Assembly: GCA_027071965.1 (NCBI GenBank)
Contig: JALSYJ010000316.1
Coordinates: forward strand, 1-7,208
Direction of reading: 5' to 3'
Length of the DNA stretch: 7,208 nucleotides
Source: Robiginitomaculum sp.
Lineage (GTDB): Bacteria > Pseudomonadota > Alphaproteobacteria > Caulobacterales > Maricaulaceae
The notes under the pieces are model-generated. The model ran no database searches, was not told the DNA's origin, and was given only the letters and a program-made list of their open reading frames with translations. A program made the translations under genes and the position numbers. Positions 1 through 5,605 of the stretch are shown in pieces. Each line of letters begins with the position of its first letter. Position 1 is the stretch's first letter.

Positions 1-650
1 GTAATTTCCATTGCCGTATCATGGCGCCAGCGGGCTATACCCTTATGATCGCCACTTAGCAATACCTTTGGTATGTGCTTTTGCTCCCATTGTCGCGGTC
101 TTGTATATTGGGGGTATTCCAGCAAGCCTTGCTCAAAGCTTTCCTCGATGGTGGAATCAGCATCTCCCAGAACCCCGGGAACCAGCCTGACGCAAGCCTC
201 AATCATGGCCTGAGCTGCAACTTCCCCGCCGGCAAGCACAAAATCACCAAGACTGATCTCTTCCATTTCGCGCCCGTCAATTACCCGTTGATCAAGTCCT
301 TCAAAGCGACTGCAAAACAATATCATTCCGGGCCCGGCAGCCAGTTCACGTATCCGGGACTGTTTTAGAGGTTTTCCGCGAGGACTAAGGTGAATAAGTG
401 GCCGCCCATCCCGTTCAACGCTGTCTATGGCTGCTGCAGCCACATCGGCCCGCAAAACCATTCCCGGCCCGCCACCAGCAGGGGTATCATCAACAGAGGC
501 GTGCTTGTGATCAGAAAACTTCCGAATATCCACGGCCTGCAATTGCCATTTTTGCTGCGCCAATGCCCGGCCAATTAACGACACCCCAAGCACGCCGGGA
601 AAAGCCTCCGGGTACAAAGTTAAAACGGTTGCGGTGAATGGTTTAGTCAC
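1..650 (-). CDS. trmD: tRNA (guanine-37-N1)-methyltransferase TrmD, 3' end cut by window
   Basis: TrmD is a cytoplasmic SPOUT-family enzyme that uses S-adenosylmethionine to methylate G37 next to the anticodon of some tRNAs, which prevents +1 frameshifting. The reading frame is open from a GTG at 650-648 to the window edge (216 codons; the family is usually 230-255 residues). Visible motifs are DDTPAGGGPGM (54-64), LSPRG (88-92), CSRFEG (113-118), EISLGDFVLAGGE (131-143), PGVLG (158-162), EYPQYTRP (178-185) and LLSGDHKGIARWR (197-209). Arg155 aligns with E. coli Arg154. Glu170, in EESF, stands where E. coli has the catalytic Asp169, and Ser114 replaces the Gly of CGRYEG. The GTG overlaps the end of rimM by 8 nt (GTGACTAA), which suggests translational coupling. 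GTG gives the expected N-terminus before TLYPEAFPG. The identification is certain; the missing part is the C-terminal tRNA-binding domain. Confidence 0.96.
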   Translation of the reverse strand, partial: MTKPFTATVLTLYPEAFPGVLGVSLIGRALAQQKWQLQAVDIRKFSDHKHASVDDTPAGGGPGMVLRADVAAAAIDSVERDGRPLIHLSPRGKPLKQSRIRELAAGPGMILFCSRFEGLDQRVIDGREMEEISLGDFVLAGGEVAAQAMIEACVRLVPGVLGDADSTIEESFEQGLLEYPQYTRPRQWEQKHIPKVLLSGDHKGIARWRHDTAMEI

Positions 651-1200
651 CTTGCTTTGCCTTTTTTGATGTTTCTTTGCTGTCCAGCAAAAAATCCTGC
701 CAATTGGTAATCTGCACCTTTTGTTCAGTAATTGATACCACTGGAACATGATCCATAGTAAATGGCAGCATCCACGATCCCTTGACCCCCGGCGTATCAC
801 AAATCTCCAGCAAATCCGAAGCGCCAAAATTAAGTACATCCCCGATCCGGCCCATGGGCTTGTCATCGGGACCAAAAACCGCCAGCCCAATTAGATCCGA
901 ATTGTAAAATTCATCAGGCTCAGGCTCAGGCAGTTGCTCGCGCAGACAATAAAGCATTGTGCCACGCAAGGCTGCGGCCTCGTCGCGATACTGAATATCT
1001 GGGCTGCGCACAGCAAAGCCGCCTTTGACTGCACGCCATTTGTTTGTTTTCAAGATCACCTGACCTTGCTCGTCAACAAATGGCGCATAAGTCATGCACG
1101 CAGCCGGGTCATCGGTAAAGGACTTTACCTTAATCTCGCCTTTGGCGCCAAAGGCACCAGTGACCACCGCCACCAAAACGGTTTGCGAAAAATCAACCAT
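643..1200 (-). CDS. rimM: Ribosome maturation factor RimM
   Basis: RimM binds the 30S subunit near the 3' head domain of 16S rRNA and ribosomal protein uS19 and helps late small-subunit assembly. The 185-residue product has the family's usual length and two-barrel layout: an N-terminal RimM barrel with VTGAFGAKGEIKVKSFTD (13-30) and the RDEAAALRG element (72-80), then a PRC-type barrel that starts at EFYNSDLIGLAV (97-108) and continues through MGRIGDVLNFGASDLLEI (116-133) and WMLPF (143-147). The tail (174-185) is charged and Lys-rich. The ATG at 1200-1198 has only a weak Shine-Dalgarno (AAGAA), and no in-frame upstream start is apparent. It lies 36 nt after rpsP and overlaps trmD by 8 nt, matching the usual rpsP-rimM-trmD operon, so co-transcription is likely. 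Confidence 0.95.
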   Translation of the reverse strand: MVDFSQTVLVAVVTGAFGAKGEIKVKSFTDDPAACMTYAPFVDEQGQVILKTNKWRAVKGGFAVRSPDIQYRDEAAALRGTMLYCLREQLPEPEPDEFYNSDLIGLAVFGPDDKPMGRIGDVLNFGASDLLEICDTPGVKGSWMLPFTMDHVPVVSITEQKVQITNWQDFLLDSKETSKKAKQGD

Positions 1201-1236
1201 AATGTAGGTGTTCTTGCATCATGGCCTGCTAAGATT

Positions 1237-1689
1237 TTAGTCTTTAGATTTTTCTGCATCTTTTGCAGGTTCTTCTGCCTTGGCAGCTTCCTTGGCTTCA
1301 GCCGCAGCGGCTTTTGCTGCTTCTTTTGCTTCTTTTTCAGCTTCTATTCGGGCTGCAGCTTTTTCCTTTTTCTCTTCAGCACGTTCCAGAGCTTTTTCAC
1401 CGGGCTTGCCTTTATTTGGGTTATTGCCGTGTTTCCACTCCCACAAGCCAACAGTGCTTAAAAATCTGGCTACACGTTCGGTAGGCTTTGCCCCCTTGGA
1501 AATCCAGTATTTGATCCGCTCTTCATTCATCCGCACCCGGTTTTCGTGATCCTTGGGCAGTAATGGATTATAGCTGCCAACCTGTTCAATATAACGACCG
1601 TCACGTGGTGCGCGAATATCCGCAATCACAATACGGTAATAGGGCCGCTTTTTTGCGCCGCCTCTGGCCAATCTAATTTTTACAGACAT
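1237..1689 (-). CDS. rpsP: 30S ribosomal protein bS16 with long Ala/Glu/Lys tail
   Basis: bS16 is a primary-to-secondary binding protein of the 30S body that stabilises 16S rRNA folding. The core is textbook: SVKIRLARGGAKKRPYYRIV (2-21), DIRAPRDGRYIEQVGSYNPL (24-43), RIKYWISKGAKPTERV (58-73). The core usually ends near residue 80-90, but this protein has 150 residues. Residues 97-150 are almost wholly Ala, Glu and Lys with some Asp and Arg, giving a low-complexity segment likely to be a charged helix or disordered. C-terminally extended bS16 is known in alphaproteobacteria. The ATG at 1689-1687 is preceded by a good AGGA Shine-Dalgarno. The gene sits 42 nt after ffh and 36 nt before rimM on the same strand, so it is probably in one operon. 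The tail's function is unknown. Confidence 0.97.
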   Translation of the reverse strand: MSVKIRLARGGAKKRPYYRIVIADIRAPRDGRYIEQVGSYNPLLPKDHENRVRMNEERIKYWISKGAKPTERVARFLSTVGLWEWKHGNNPNKGKPGEKALERAEEKKEKAAARIEAEKEAKEAAKAAAAEAKEAAKAEEPAKDAEKSKD

Positions 1690-1696
1690 TTTGTTT

Positions 1697-1701
1697 TCCT
1701 T
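1697..1701 (-). promoter_or_regulatory. Ribosome binding site of rpsP
   Basis: An AAGGA core lies 7 nt before the rpsP ATG in the 42-nt ffh-rpsP spacer. It is the clearest Shine-Dalgarno in the minus-strand cluster, as expected for a highly translated ribosomal protein. Confidence 0.7.
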
Positions 1702-1731
1702 GTCTTTTTGAGTTGTTCAATGAAGTAATTT

Positions 1732-3204
1732 TTACTTTTTCCCTGGCAATCTTGGCAGACCGCCTCCAGGAAGCCCCGGCAAACCACCAGAGCCTAATTT
1801 TTGTTTCATCTGTTCCAATTGCGCCGGGTCGATATCCCCCGCAGGCATTTGGCCCGGCATTCCGGCGCCCATACCACCAAACATGCCTTTTTTGCCGCCC
1901 TTACCCATTTTTTTCATCATGGAGGACATTTGCTTGTGCATTTTTAACAACTGATTGACCTGTTGCACTTCGGTACCGGAACCAGCAGCAATGCGTTTTT
2001 TGCGGCTGGCTTTGATGAGTCCTGGCTTGGCCCTTTCCAAAGGGGTCATGGAAGAAATAATCGCCAATTGCCGGGTGAATACGCTGTCATCCATACCAGC
2101 GCCATCCATTTTCTGTTTCATTTTGCCCATGCCCGGCAGCATTCCCATAATCGCCTGCAAGCCGCCCATTTTTTGCATTTGCTTTAATTGCTTGGCCAAA
2201 TCATCAAAATCAAAGGCCCCCTTCTTCATTTTGGCCGCAAGTTTGTCTGCTTGCTTTTTGTCGATCATTTCTCCGGCTTGTTCGACCAGAGAAACAATAT
2301 CACCACGACCCAAAATCCGCCCGGCTATTCTGCCGGCATCAAATTCATTAAGACCGTCAATTTTTTCAGATACACCCAGAAACTTTATCGGCAGGCCAGT
2401 AACACTTCGCATTGACAAGGCTGCACCGCCTCGGCCATCACCATCAATTCTGGTAAGAACCAGACCGGTTAAAGTCAGACGTTCATGAAAGCGCTGCGCA
2501 GTTTCAACAGCATCCTGACCGGTTAAGGCATCTGCCACCAGCAGGGTTTCTGTTGGTTTGCTGATATTAGCAATGGCAGCAACCTCAGCCATAAGTTCGT
2601 CGTCAATGCTGGTGCGTCCTGCCGTATCCAGAATTACCACATCAAACCCGCCTTGTCTGGCATGTGTCATGGCACGGCTGGCAATTTGTACTGGAAGTTG
2701 CCCGCCTATGATTGGCAGACTTTCAACCTCGGCCTGCATTGCCAATTGCGCTAATTGCTCCATTGCCGCCGGGCGGCGGGTATCAAGTGAAGCCAGCAGA
2801 ACCTTCTTGTTAAATTTTGTCCGCAAGCGAAGAGCAATTTTGGCAGCAGTGGTGGTTTTACCAGAGCCTTGCAGACCCGCCATTAAAATTGCAACCGGGG
2901 GAGTAGCTGCCAAATTGATAGAAGGAGTAGCTTCTTCATTGCCCCCAAGCATGTCAACCAAAGCATCATGAACCACTTTGATCATTTGCTGGCCCGGGGT
3001 TACCGAGCGCAATACTTTGTCGCCAACGGCCTCTACCTCTACCTTGGCGATAAAGTCTTTTACCACCGGCAAGGCAACATCGGCCTCAAGCAGGGCGATT
3101 CGCACCTCGCGCAAGGCTGATTTTACGTCTTTTTCTGACAGGGAACCGCGACCGGTAAGACGATCAAATACACCGCCTAACTGTTCGGTTAAATTGTCAA
3201 ACAT
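1732..3204 (-). CDS. ffh: Signal recognition particle GTPase Ffh (SRP54)
   Basis: Ffh binds 4.5S RNA and the signal sequences of nascent inner-membrane proteins and docks with FtsY at the membrane. The 490-residue product shows the N domain (1 to about 95; ALREVRIALLEADVAL at 30-45), then the G domain with P-loop GLQGSGKTT (110-118), DTRRPAA (141-147), DTAGR (193-197) and the TRID-DGDGRGGAAL region (251-263). The M domain follows: it is Met-rich, with the RNA-binding stretch ASRKKRIAAGSGTEV (399-413) and a Gly/Met/Pro-rich tail of about 50 residues. I chose the ATG at 3204 because MFDNLTEQLGGVFDRL is the normal N-terminus and GGAAG lies 8 nt upstream. The frame stays open for 72 more codons, but that part is Arg/Ser-rich, unlike any Ffh, and overlaps the folded intergenic element. 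First gene of the ffh-rpsP-rimM-trmD cluster. Confidence 0.97.
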   Translation of the reverse strand: MFDNLTEQLGGVFDRLTGRGSLSEKDVKSALREVRIALLEADVALPVVKDFIAKVEVEAVGDKVLRSVTPGQQMIKVVHDALVDMLGGNEEATPSINLAATPPVAILMAGLQGSGKTTTAAKIALRLRTKFNKKVLLASLDTRRPAAMEQLAQLAMQAEVESLPIIGGQLPVQIASRAMTHARQGGFDVVILDTAGRTSIDDELMAEVAAIANISKPTETLLVADALTGQDAVETAQRFHERLTLTGLVLTRIDGDGRGGAALSMRSVTGLPIKFLGVSEKIDGLNEFDAGRIAGRILGRGDIVSLVEQAGEMIDKKQADKLAAKMKKGAFDFDDLAKQLKQMQKMGGLQAIMGMLPGMGKMKQKMDGAGMDDSVFTRQLAIISSMTPLERAKPGLIKASRKKRIAAGSGTEVQQVNQLLKMHKQMSSMMKKMGKGGKKGMFGGMGAGMPGQMPAGDIDPAQLEQMKQKLGSGGLPGLPGGGLPRLPGKK

Positions 3205-3437
3205 CCGTCTTTCTTCCGTTCCTCTAAATATTGGGGCATTAAATTCCCTGCCGACAAGTTTCCTTCCACAGCAAAACGACCCCACTGAGCAAGCCATTGC
3301 CGGGTGGGGGCTCCGCTTGTCTCCCCCCGCCATGAGCAGGTTGTACAACCAGAGGCGTCGTCTGACGCTGTGAGATAGGCGGCGACTTCTAGACCGAAGC
3401 GCAAGCTGCGTCAACGGCAATCTGTTTACAGCACTTT
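3205..3437 (-). other. Gene-free leader or candidate structured RNA upstream of ffh
   Basis: This 233-nt stretch separates ffh from the small gene at 3438-3821. It has no convincing coding frame but contains nested complementary segments that could form one long hairpin of about 117 nt (3262-3378): 3267-3272 with 3367-3372 (6 bp), 3276-3280 with 3357-3361 (5 bp), 3282-3287 with 3350-3355 (6 bp, one mismatch) and a GC-rich apical stem 3303-3310 with 3324-3331. A 12-bp perfect palindrome, GGTTGTACAACC, lies at 3339-3350, and a local GCGTC/GACGC hairpin at 3355-3368 competes with the long fold. A promoter-like element on the minus strand (3386-3414) sits just outside it. The SRP RNA signature (GGAAGG with AGCAG) is absent. 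It may be an ffh 5' leader, an independent small RNA, or an intergenic repeat. The transcribed strand is not settled by the pairings. Confidence 0.45.
3386..3414 (-). promoter_or_regulatory. Putative sigma-70 promoter for ffh or a leader RNA
   Basis: On the minus strand TTGACG (3414-3409) is followed after exactly 17 nt by TAGAAG (3391-3386), matching 5 of 6 and 4 of 6 consensus bases. Predicted transcription would start near 3380, immediately before the nested inverted repeats, and would give ffh a leader of about 175 nt. Promoter calls of this kind are weak without other evidence. Confidence 0.42.
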
Positions 3438-3821
3438 CTATTGACCGGGTTTTCTGGTTTGACCTTGCGTTTCGACCAATAGTGCAAGCACCTTTTGCGG
3501 ATCAGTGGTTTGCCCCTGATAGATACGCAATAACTGCTCGCATGATGGATATAAGGGTCGGGACTTTTCCGGATCCAGATATACCGGCTTGCCGGCATAG
3601 CAATCTATTACCTGTTCCATGGCTGTACTTGATAAGCGGTTTCCAGAAGCAGAAGAAGTTTCGGCATCTTGCATGGGGGGTACAAATGACAGGTCTGATC
3701 CTGATTCATAGGACTTTGCCGAGTATTGTTTATTTGTAGTGCCAACCGCTCTTACCATCACAGCATAAGAGCCGATGATAAGTGCAAGCGTAAACAAAAA
3801 TAAAATAACCATTCCTCTCAT
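3438..3821 (-). CDS. Small membrane-anchored protein of unknown function
   Basis: I do not recognise this family. From the ATG at 3821 the product has 127 residues: one hydrophobic segment near residues 4-22 (MVILFLFTLALIIGSYAV), preceded by one Arg, which would act as a signal anchor or uncleaved signal; a Ser/Thr/Gln-rich linker (about 27-66); and a more ordered C-terminal part with two cysteines (C74 and C94, in VIDCYAGKPVY and YPSCEQLLRIY) that could form a disulfide if periplasmic. No lipobox is seen. The start is uncertain: a TTG at 3848 and an ATG at 3812 are in frame, and none has a well-spaced Shine-Dalgarno. The gene diverges from the diiron gene, with a shared palindrome between them, so co-regulation is possible. 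It ends 233 nt before ffh. Confidence 0.75.
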   Translation of the reverse strand: MRGMVILFLFTLALIIGSYAVMVRAVGTTNKQYSAKSYESGSDLSFVPPMQDAETSSASGNRLSSTAMEQVIDCYAGKPVYLDPEKSRPLYPSCEQLLRIYQGQTTDPQKVLALLVETQGQTRKPGQ

Positions 3822-3846
3822 ACTCAATATGTAGCACGGATCGTAC

Positions 3847-3875
3847 AATAAACAAAATTTACAGAAATGAGTGAA
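3847..3875 (-). promoter_or_regulatory. Putative promoter of the small membrane-protein gene
   Basis: On the minus strand TTCACT (3875-3870) and TTTATT (3852-3847) are separated by 17 nt; each matches 4 of 6 consensus positions. The -35 box lies in one half of the palindrome at 3870-3886. Transcription would start near 3840 and run towards the ATG at 3821. Confidence 0.45.
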
Positions 3876-3886
3876 CGCTGTTCACT
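3870..3886. promoter_or_regulatory. Perfect 17-bp palindromic operator between divergent genes
   Basis: AGTGAAC-GCT-GTTCACT is a perfect inverted repeat with 7-bp arms and a 3-nt centre. Its two halves each supply a TTCACT -35 box, one per strand, with -10-like boxes 17 nt outwards on both sides. Dyads of the TGAAC-N3-GTTCA kind are typical of dimeric helix-turn-helix repressors, including many of the TetR family; the actual regulator is not in the window. A bound dimer would cover both -35 boxes at once. Confidence 0.65.
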
Positions 3887-3909
3887 TTATGAAAGAAGTG
3901 CGCTATCCT
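3881..3909 (+). promoter_or_regulatory. Putative promoter of the diiron protein gene
   Basis: TTCACT (3881-3886) and TATCCT (3904-3909) are separated by 17 nt, each matching 4 of 6 consensus bases. The predicted start is near 3916, giving a leader of about 40 nt before the ATG at 3955. The -35 box is the right half of the palindrome, so repression by occlusion is the simplest model. Confidence 0.5.
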
Positions 3910-3942
3910 AACCGGGAGCTTCGGTGATAAACCTGTTTTGAA

Positions 3943-3948
3943 AGAGGA
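3943..3948 (+). promoter_or_regulatory. Ribosome binding site of the diiron gene
   Basis: AGAGGA lies 6 nt before the ATG at 3955. It is a strong, well-spaced Shine-Dalgarno and fixes the start. Confidence 0.75.
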
Positions 3949-3954
3949 AAACCA

Positions 3955-5040
3955 ATGTCTTTACGCGATATTTATGCAGTGCCCAATGTCGATGCCAGTT
4001 GGCATGTTCCGCAGACTTATGACGGAATTTTTGATTTTGAGTTCGATAAAGGCCGAGACACTTTGATGCACTTGTATCAAAAGGGTAAGGATATGCAGTG
4101 GGATGCTGTAAAGCGCATTGATTGGGATCTGGATCTTGATCCAGAAAACCCTATGGAAATGCCTTTGGAATCCAACGCCATTTACGGCACTCCTTTGTGG
4201 GATAGATTATCCAAAAAAGACCGGATTGAACTGCTGACCCATGGTCAGGCATGGAATATTTCGCAGTTTTTACAAGGAGAACAGGGCGCATTGATCTGTG
4301 CATCGAAGATTGTCACTCAGGTTCCGACCATGGATGCCAAGTTTTACGCGGCGACCCAGACCATGGATGAGGCGCGACATATCGAGGCCTATCAGAAACT
4401 ATTAGGTAAATTTGGTGTGGCCTACCCAATGACCCAGCCCTTACAGCAACTTATCAATGATGCCTTACGGGACAGCCGCTGGGATATTACCTATCTGGCC
4501 ATGCAAATTGTTATCGAGGGTCTGGCATTGGCGGCCTTTGCCACAATCAGGGATGTGGCCCAAAACCCGCTGGCACAGATGGTAAATGCCTATGTGATGC
4601 AAGATGAGGCCCGCCATGTGATGTTTGGGCGGTTATCATTGCGCGATTATTACCCGCAATTAACTGAAGCTGAACGCGATGAACGCGAAGAGTTTCTGGT
4701 GGATGCCTGCTATCATATGCGAGATCGTTTTCAGGGGCGTGAAATTTATGAGCGGCTTGGTCTGCCCGTAGAAGAATGCGTTGCCTATGGCGAAAATTCC
4801 GAGACCATGAAATTGTTCCGCACGTTTTTGTTCCAGCGTATTGTGCCTGTGGTCAAGGACATTGGTCTTTGGGGGCCGAGAATTCAAAAAGCTTACACGG
4901 ATATGGGAGTTATTGGATTTGCCGATATGGATGTGGACGCATTGCATGATGAAGACGAGCGCATTGCCAAGGACTTTGATGCCCGCAGAGCCTATGTAAG
5001 TTCAGTGATCAGTGAAGGCAAAGGCGAAGCGGCAGAGTAA
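3955..5040 (+). CDS. Ferritin-like / RNR-R2-like diiron-carboxylate protein, probable oxidase
   Basis: The 361-residue, apparently soluble protein has the ligand pattern of a four-helix diiron oxygenase: Glu109 (FLQGEQGAL), Glu139 and His142 in MDEARHIEAY, Glu188 (VIEGLALAAF), and Glu218 and His221 in QDEARHVMFG. The spacings (30, 3, 46, 30, 3) fit the class that includes ribonucleotide reductase R2, soluble methane monooxygenase and acyl-ACP desaturase. Tyr146 is four residues after His142, the register of the radical Tyr122 of E. coli R2. It lacks the extra His ligand expected in AurF-type N-oxygenases (Val214 there), and is too divergent from R2 to be called NrdB. The substrate is unknown; lipid or small-molecule hydroxylation, desaturation or another O2-dependent oxidation are guesses. 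It is monocistronic, transcribed divergently from the 3438-3821 gene and convergent with the Hpt gene. The ATG is fixed by AGAGGA. Confidence 0.85.
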   Translation: MSLRDIYAVPNVDASWHVPQTYDGIFDFEFDKGRDTLMHLYQKGKDMQWDAVKRIDWDLDLDPENPMEMPLESNAIYGTPLWDRLSKKDRIELLTHGQAWNISQFLQGEQGALICASKIVTQVPTMDAKFYAATQTMDEARHIEAYQKLLGKFGVAYPMTQPLQQLINDALRDSRWDITYLAMQIVIEGLALAAFATIRDVAQNPLAQMVNAYVMQDEARHVMFGRLSLRDYYPQLTEAERDEREEFLVDACYHMRDRFQGREIYERLGLPVEECVAYGENSETMKLFRTFLFQRIVPVVKDIGLWGPRIQKAYTDMGVIGFADMDVDALHDEDERIAKDFDARRAYVSSVISEGKGEAAE

Positions 5041-5094
5041 GGCCGGGTCTTAAGTAAATACGGACTTTTCAAGGTTTTAGGGTCAAAATCCTAA

Positions 5095-5523
5095 CTATAT
5101 CGCTATGCCAAGTTCTGTGCACAACCGGGCGCCGGTTTCGCCGCCGTCCCCGGTAAGTCGCTGGTGCAGGACGGTATGTAAGGCCGCAGACAATTGCATG
5201 ATACGCGGCACGTCTTCGCGCTTTGGGTTGTTTTTCGGGCGGGAAATCTCGCATAGCGCTTCGCCGATTGTTGTAACCAGATCATAGCCAAAGGTCTGAC
5301 CCTGACCCTTAAAATTATGGGCCAGTGAAAACACCTCTTCAATGGCTTCCTGCCATGGGGCCTCTTCTTGTATTTCGTGAACCGCTTCAGCACATTTTAG
5401 TAATCTGTCGGCGTCTTTGGATGCGTCTTGTGCGTATTCCTCACCCATATTGGCCAGTGCCGCGGCCGCCATGTCGGCCATATCATCTAAACCATCAGGT
5501 AATTCAAAATCGTCGTCAAACAT
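5095..5523 (-). CDS. Histidine phosphotransfer (Hpt) domain protein
   Basis: The product has 142 residues and appears to be a stand-alone Hpt module. The phosphoacceptor motif is SLAHNFKGQGQTFGY (66-80), with His69 the predicted phosphorylated residue, matching the family pattern A-H-x-x-K-G followed by small and aromatic residues. The preceding N-terminal 50 residues are acidic and Ala/Met-rich; helices after the motif (82-93, 104-121) complete the bundle. Such proteins relay phosphoryl groups between hybrid sensor kinases and response regulators in the cytoplasm; no kinase or regulator is nearby, so the partners are unknown. I prefer the ATG at 5523, which has GGAG 9 nt upstream; a TTG at 5538 would place that GGAG inside the gene. 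It lies 77 nt after gpmA on the same strand, so read-through from gpmA is possible. The 54-nt gap to the convergent diiron gene shows no convincing terminator. Confidence 0.82.
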   Translation of the reverse strand: MFDDDFELPDGLDDMADMAAAALANMGEEYAQDASKDADRLLKCAEAVHEIQEEAPWQEAIEEVFSLAHNFKGQGQTFGYDLVTTIGEALCEISRPKNNPKREDVPRIMQLSAALHTVLHQRLTGDGGETGARLCTELGIAI

Positions 5524-5532
5524 GACAATCCG

Positions 5533-5536
5533 CTCC
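5533..5536 (-). promoter_or_regulatory. Ribosome binding site that decides the Hpt gene start
   Basis: GGAG lies 9 nt before the ATG at 5523-5521. Starting instead at the in-frame TTG five codons earlier would leave no Shine-Dalgarno, so the ATG is the better start. Confidence 0.6.
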
Positions 5537-5575
5537 AAACGAATTTTGAGCCTATGTCAGTTTTGTTAATATCAG

Positions 5576-5605
5576 CCTAAAACCACCAAATTACTGTAGT
5601 TTAGG
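5576..5605 (-). terminator. Weak hairpin across the gpmA stop codon
   Basis: On the minus strand CCTAAACTAC pairs with GTGG-T-TTTAGG (a 6-bp and a 4-bp helix separated by a bulged T) around a 9-nt loop. The stem includes the gpmA TAA. No uridine run follows, so it is at most a partial terminator or an mRNA-end stabiliser between gpmA and the Hpt gene. Confidence 0.25.

Noticed and set aside
75..637. Plus-strand open frames opposite trmD
   Set aside because: The minus strand encodes an unbroken TrmD with all family motifs, so these are shadows.
934..1549. Plus-strand open frames opposite rimM and rpsP
   Set aside because: They are antisense shadows; the Phe/Ser/Cys-rich translations come from the complement of the Ala/Glu/Lys tail.
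1955..2971. Several plus-strand open frames opposite ffh
   Set aside because: They lie wholly inside a certain ffh gene, lack Shine-Dalgarno sites and show no domain.
3262..3378. SRP (4.5S) RNA gene
   Set aside because: Neither strand has the conserved apical motif (CAGG, GGAA-type tetraloop, GG, AGCAG). The size and place fit, but the sequence does not.
3205..3420. In-frame 72-codon N-terminal extension of ffh back to an ATG at 3420
   Set aside because: The extension is Arg/Ser-rich and unlike any Ffh N-terminus; the normal MFDNL start has a good Shine-Dalgarno, and the extension lies in the inverted-repeat region.
4660..4947. 95-codon minus-strand open frame inside the diiron gene
   Set aside because: Antisense to a well-supported coding sequence, with no recognisable motif.
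5041..5094. Rho-independent terminator between the convergent diiron and Hpt genes
   Set aside because: Only 4-6 bp AT-rich stems with bulges can be drawn on either strand, with no proper uridine tract.
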